The translations under genes and the position numbers were made by a program. A DNA stretch of 64,000 nucleotides from Desulfomonile tiedjei. Its GTDB lineage: Bacteria > Desulfobacterota > Desulfomonilia > Desulfomonilales > Desulfomonilaceae. The number at the start of each line of letters is the position of its first letter. Within the stretch, counting starts at the first letter, position 1. The stretch lies in assembly GCA_016212925.1 (NCBI GenBank), contig JACRDF010000047.1:124001-188000 (forward strand), written 5' to 3'. Below the pieces are notes generated by a model. The model made no database searches. It worked only from the letters and a program-made list of their open reading frames with translations, and had not been told where the DNA came from. Of the stretch, positions 60,773 through 64,000 are shown piece by piece.

Positions 60773-63448
60773 ATGATCCTGGTTTTCAACTTCGCATCTG
60801 TTATTCGATGGATGCTGGCAGCAATGGTGGTGTGCATGTTGATTCCTACAAAGTCCGATGCCATGGAGAATAGGTTAAAGCATTTTACTTTGCCAAACGG
60901 CCTTCAGGTCTTCGTGAATGAAGACCACGCGCGCAAAGTTGCAACCATCCAGTTATGGGTGAATGTCGGGAGCGCGGATGAAGTTGGCCCCGAACTCGGG
61001 ATCAGTCATCTTATCGAGCACATGGCCTTCAAGGGCACCAAGCGCAGAGGCGTGGGCAAGATCGCGTCCGAGATAGAAGCGCTCGGTGGAGAGACTAATG
61101 CGTACACAAGTTGGGATGAAACCGTTTTTCACGTTACAGTGCCTTCCAGCGAAGTCTCGGCCGGTATGGACATACTTACCGACGCTGTGCTGTATCCGTC
61201 GATTGATCCAGGGGAGCTTGATAAAGAAAAGCAGGTGGTAATAGAAGAGATCCTGGAAGGAGAGGAGCGGCCGGAACGGAAGATTTCCAAGCTAATTTTC
61301 AAAACCTCTTATGTAAAGAGCCCTTACCAGTACCCTATCATAGGATTTAAAGACCTCGTTGAGAAGATGACTCGTGAAGACATTCTTACGTTTCGGAAGA
61401 AATGGTACGTGCCCGAAAACATGTTCCTCCTGGTGGTCGGGGACGTGGATCCCTCCAAAGTTCGCGACGAGGCGGCACGGCTGACCGCGGACCTGAAGCC
61501 CACCGGTTTTTTCAGGCCTCCGAAGCCCGATGAACCGGTCCAGGAGAAAATCAGAACCGCGATCGTGCGAGATGTCAATACGCGGGAGACTCGCCTCAGC
61601 ATGGCTTTTCATATCCCCTCCATGCAGGGAAACGACGTGAATGCCCTGGATCTGGTGGGTGACATACTCGGCGCGCGCGAGAGTTCCAGGTTGATCAGGG
61701 TCCTAAAGAAGGAGAAGGGGCTCGTAAACTCTATTTCCGCTCATGCACTGACGCCAAAGAGCCCCGGAATCATGGCCGTGTCTGCCGGCCTTGACTCAAA
61801 AAACCTGGAATCGGCAACCAAGGCGATAATGGAGGAATTGGCGCTTCTGGGCAAGCAGCCTCCTTCACCCGAAGAATTGGAAAGAGCCAAGGTTCATATT
61901 GAGTCCCAGCACATTTACGCCAGGGAGACGGTACAGGGAATGGCAAGGAGTATCGGCAGCTTTCAGGCCGACCTTGGCGACGCGTATTATGAAGAAAAGT
62001 ATCTCACTTTAAATAGAGCGGTCACCCCGGACCAGATTTCGGCCGCGGTGAAGAAGTATCTAGTGCCGCCCAACCTGTCGATTGCCGTCCTCCTGCCGGA
62101 AAAGGACCTGCCTGACCTCAAGGACGAAACCCTTGAGCAAATCGTGACTCCGTTTCGTCCCGGCGTCGCGGAGGCCACGGCAACCACGGCAACTGCAGAA
62201 GGCGTGGTGACACGAACCCTCGGAAACGGGATTCGCGCGGTCTTGGCGCGGGATGACTCCAATCCGGTTGTGGCTTTCAGAATTGCATTTCTCGGTGGCA
62301 AGCGCTTCGAGAACAAAGAAAATGAAGGCATCATGAATTTCATCGCCCAAATGCTGAACAAAGGCACAGGGAAGATGACCGAAGTTGATATAGCCCGAAA
62401 AGTCGAGGACATGGGCGGAAGGCTGTCAGGGTTTTCCGGGTACGATTCCTTTGGCTTCGCGGGAAGTTTTTTCAGCAGATACGTGGACGACGGGCTCAAA
62501 TTGCTGGCAGAACTCGTCATGTATCCGACCTTCCCGGAAGATAAGCTGGAACGCGAGAGAAACCTGATCATCAATCGTATCAGGACAGAGCCGGATCGCC
62601 CGGTGCAATATGCGATCAACGTGCTCAACGAGGAGGTATTTCCGCACCACCCGTACGGATTCGTAAAAGAGGGGACGTTGACTACTGTCGCCGGATTCAC
62701 GGCACAGGACCTCAAACAAACTTACGAACGGTATGCGGTCCCGGCCAACATGGTCATAACTGCGGTAGGAGACATAAATGTCCAAGAGATGATGGGCCGA
62801 ATTGAAGCTGCGTTCGGCGCAATTCCGCCGAGGAAATTCGATGCGCCGGAAGTGCCTGCCGAACAGCCGCTGACCAAAGAACGGAATAAGGTGGTTCGTA
62901 TTCCAAGAGCCAAAGCCCACCTCGCTGTCGGATTTCGTGGCACTACTCTTGCCGATCAGGATCGTTATGCGCTGGAAGTCCTCAACAATATTCTCGCAGG
63001 ACAGGGAGGGCGGCTCTTCCTGCAACTTAGGGACAAAGAGTCTTTAGCGTACGTGGTCACCTCGTTTGTCCGGCCTGGGATCGATCCGGGAGTGTTCGCG
63101 TTCTACATGGCTTGTGACGATAGCAAACTCGATCAGGCTGTTAAGGGGATGTTCGGCCAGGTGGAGCGAATACGCAAAGAGCGTGTGAGCGATGAGGAAC
63201 TCAAGAGAGGCATCACCAATCTGGTTGGAAATCACTTGATTGCATTGCAGAGTTCCTGGTCCCGGGCTGAAAATACGGCCTTGAACACATTGTATGGTCT
63301 GGGATATGATTATGAGAAAGAGTACGTCGCCAAGATATCCGCTGTCACGGTCGACGATGTCCTCAAAGCGGCAAAAAAATATCTCGACCCTGCAAAATGC
63401 GCGGTTGTCAAAATCGTGCCCGAAGAAAACGAAAGCAGGAAGGAATAG
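60773..63448 (+). CDS. M16-family zinc metallopeptidase (periplasmic, pitrilysin-type)
   Basis: 891 residues with an N-terminal signal peptide (WMLAAMVVCMLIPTKSDA). The first M16 unit (about 35-450) has the inverted zinc motif HLIEH (His79, Glu82, His83), with the third ligand in VVIEEILEGEE (about 155). The second unit (about 480-890) lacks HxxEH (GIMNFIAQML), as expected for the inactive half. Such proteases degrade peptides in the periplasm. GGGAGAG precedes the ATG at 60773. HflX starts 60 bp later on the same strand. Confidence 0.9.
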   Translation: MILVFNFASVIRWMLAAMVVCMLIPTKSDAMENRLKHFTLPNGLQVFVNEDHARKVATIQLWVNVGSADEVGPELGISHLIEHMAFKGTKRRGVGKIASEIEALGGETNAYTSWDETVFHVTVPSSEVSAGMDILTDAVLYPSIDPGELDKEKQVVIEEILEGEERPERKISKLIFKTSYVKSPYQYPIIGFKDLVEKMTREDILTFRKKWYVPENMFLLVVGDVDPSKVRDEAARLTADLKPTGFFRPPKPDEPVQEKIRTAIVRDVNTRETRLSMAFHIPSMQGNDVNALDLVGDILGARESSRLIRVLKKEKGLVNSISAHALTPKSPGIMAVSAGLDSKNLESATKAIMEELALLGKQPPSPEELERAKVHIESQHIYARETVQGMARSIGSFQADLGDAYYEEKYLTLNRAVTPDQISAAVKKYLVPPNLSIAVLLPEKDLPDLKDETLEQIVTPFRPGVAEATATTATAEGVVTRTLGNGIRAVLARDDSNPVVAFRIAFLGGKRFENKENEGIMNFIAQMLNKGTGKMTEVDIARKVEDMGGRLSGFSGYDSFGFAGSFFSRYVDDGLKLLAELVMYPTFPEDKLERERNLIINRIRTEPDRPVQYAINVLNEEVFPHHPYGFVKEGTLTTVAGFTAQDLKQTYERYAVPANMVITAVGDINVQEMMGRIEAAFGAIPPRKFDAPEVPAEQPLTKERNKVVRIPRAKAHLAVGFRGTTLADQDRYALEVLNNILAGQGGRLFLQLRDKESLAYVVTSFVRPGIDPGVFAFYMACDDSKLDQAVKGMFGQVERIRKERVSDEELKRGITNLVGNHLIALQSSWSRAENTALNTLYGLGYDYEKEYVAKISAVTVDDVLKAAKKYLDPAKCAVVKIVPEENESRKE

Positions 63449-63508
63449 CCTGACAAAAGAACCGATTCAAAGACGAGTAGAATTCAAACGCCCGGACGGG
63501 GGTCACGA

Positions 63509-64000
63509 TTGAGCGCGGTTACCGGTTCCATTCGTAGTTTGAAGCCGTCCCAGCGGACCCGAATAGAAAGGCTGGCCCTAAGAAGGGTCCCGGCAAACCG
63601 GGTTGTAACACAGGAGATTTCGCGGCAATTGACGGAACTGGCCTCAGAAATCGGCCGTCAGATAGGTATCCTGGTCGATCGAAAAGGCAACGTTCGCAAA
63701 GTCATTGTCGGCGATGCGCGCTCCATTTTTATACCCAAACTCGATGGTTGGCGTGTAGGCGCGGGCCGGCTAAGGGGCCTGCGCCTTATTCACGTACACC
63801 TAAGAGATGAACCTCTAAGCCGGGAAGACTTGACCGACCTGGCCCTTCTGCGACTGGATTTGATCGCATCCATAGGCGTAGACAGCCAGGGATTGCCCAC
63901 AGCGGTGCGCATAGCTCACCTTTTGCCCGAAAATCCCAAAGGTGACGTCTGGCAATTGCTGGAACCGATCCAGGCGTCACGTCTGGACCTGGACTTCACT
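63509..64000 (+). CDS. hflX: GTPase HflX, N-terminal part (runs off the window)
   Basis: 164 codons of the HflX N-terminal domain: RVPANRVVTQEISRQLTELASEIGRQIGILVDRKGNVRKVIVGDARSIFIP and GRLRGLRLIHVHLRDEPLSREDLTDLALLRLDLIASIGVDSQGLP, with the usual spacing of this ribosome-splitting GTPase. The G domain lies beyond the right edge. The start is TTG 63509 with GGGGGT upstream. It follows the peptidase gene closely. Confidence 0.9.
   Translation, partial: MSAVTGSIRSLKPSQRTRIERLALRRVPANRVVTQEISRQLTELASEIGRQIGILVDRKGNVRKVIVGDARSIFIPKLDGWRVGAGRLRGLRLIHVHLRDEPLSREDLTDLALLRLDLIASIGVDSQGLPTAVRIAHLLPENPKGDVWQLLEPIQASRLDLDFT

Overview
The window looks like chromosomal DNA from a free-living, mainly anaerobic bacterium of the former Deltaproteobacteria (Desulfobacterota). 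A relative of Desulfomonile or Syntrophobacter would fit, but I infer that from gene content and not from a marker gene. The clues are a four-subunit pyruvate/2-oxoacid:ferredoxin oxidoreductase beside a biotin-less pyruvate carboxylase B-like protein and an acyl-CoA synthetase with its acetate symporter. A sigma-54 activator with four PAS domains, many two-component proteins, moderate-to-high GC and strong AGGAGG ribosome sites point the same way.

Layout. 1-8.6 kb: a copper/silver-type efflux locus (CusA partial, CusB with a His-rich tail, two small secreted Cys/His-rich proteins, a Met-rich outer-membrane barrel), interrupted by a convergent PP2C phosphatase / Ser-Thr kinase pair. 8.7-11.5 kb: a YHS-alpha-glucan phosphorylase fusion and a pentapeptide-repeat protein. 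12-17.6 kb: a signalling array (histidine kinase, three response regulators, a kinase-like protein with no recognisable ATPase domain, and an inactivated IS630 transposase-derived protein that shares a C-terminal motif with one response regulator). 18-22.4 kb: membrane transport (TauE/SafE permease, small membrane protein, CBS protein, K+-channel-like protein, Na+/H+ antiporter). 22.4-24.2 kb: three toxin-antitoxin modules, one with a broken toxin. 24.8-38.2 kb: a sigma-54 activator followed by a sigma-54-type promoter, a DUF485/ActP acetate transporter pair, acyl-CoA synthetase, carboxyltransferase and the oxidoreductase operon. Together these give uptake, activation and oxidation or carboxylation of C2-C3 acids.

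38.6-48.4 kb holds housekeeping and single genes (RRM protein, HerA-like ATPase, EamA, YihY, MFS, secreted amidohydrolase, GYD protein, UbiA-family prenyltransferase), separated by several kinds of palindromic repeat. 48.6-53.7 kb is accessory: a HicB-like antitoxin, an MntA antitoxin with only a stub of its toxin, a GIY-YIG-like protein, and then a 3.8-kb island. The island is bounded by a tRNA-Thr(CGT) gene and a 43-bp exact copy of that gene's 3' end. It carries one large gene coding for a 1033-residue protein with an HD-type domain and an Hsp90-type ATPase, a likely defence gene and the best candidate here for an undescribed system. 53.8-64 kb returns to core genes: site-2 protease (probably starting at ATT), GspE/PilB-type ATPase, two HU/IHF proteins, a dynamin-like GTPase, an M16 peptidase and the start of HflX.

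The intergenic spaces are unusually rich in long inverted repeats. These include a perfect 23-bp stem, a 27-bp perfect stem nested in a 260-bp composite element, and several short palindromes that recur.
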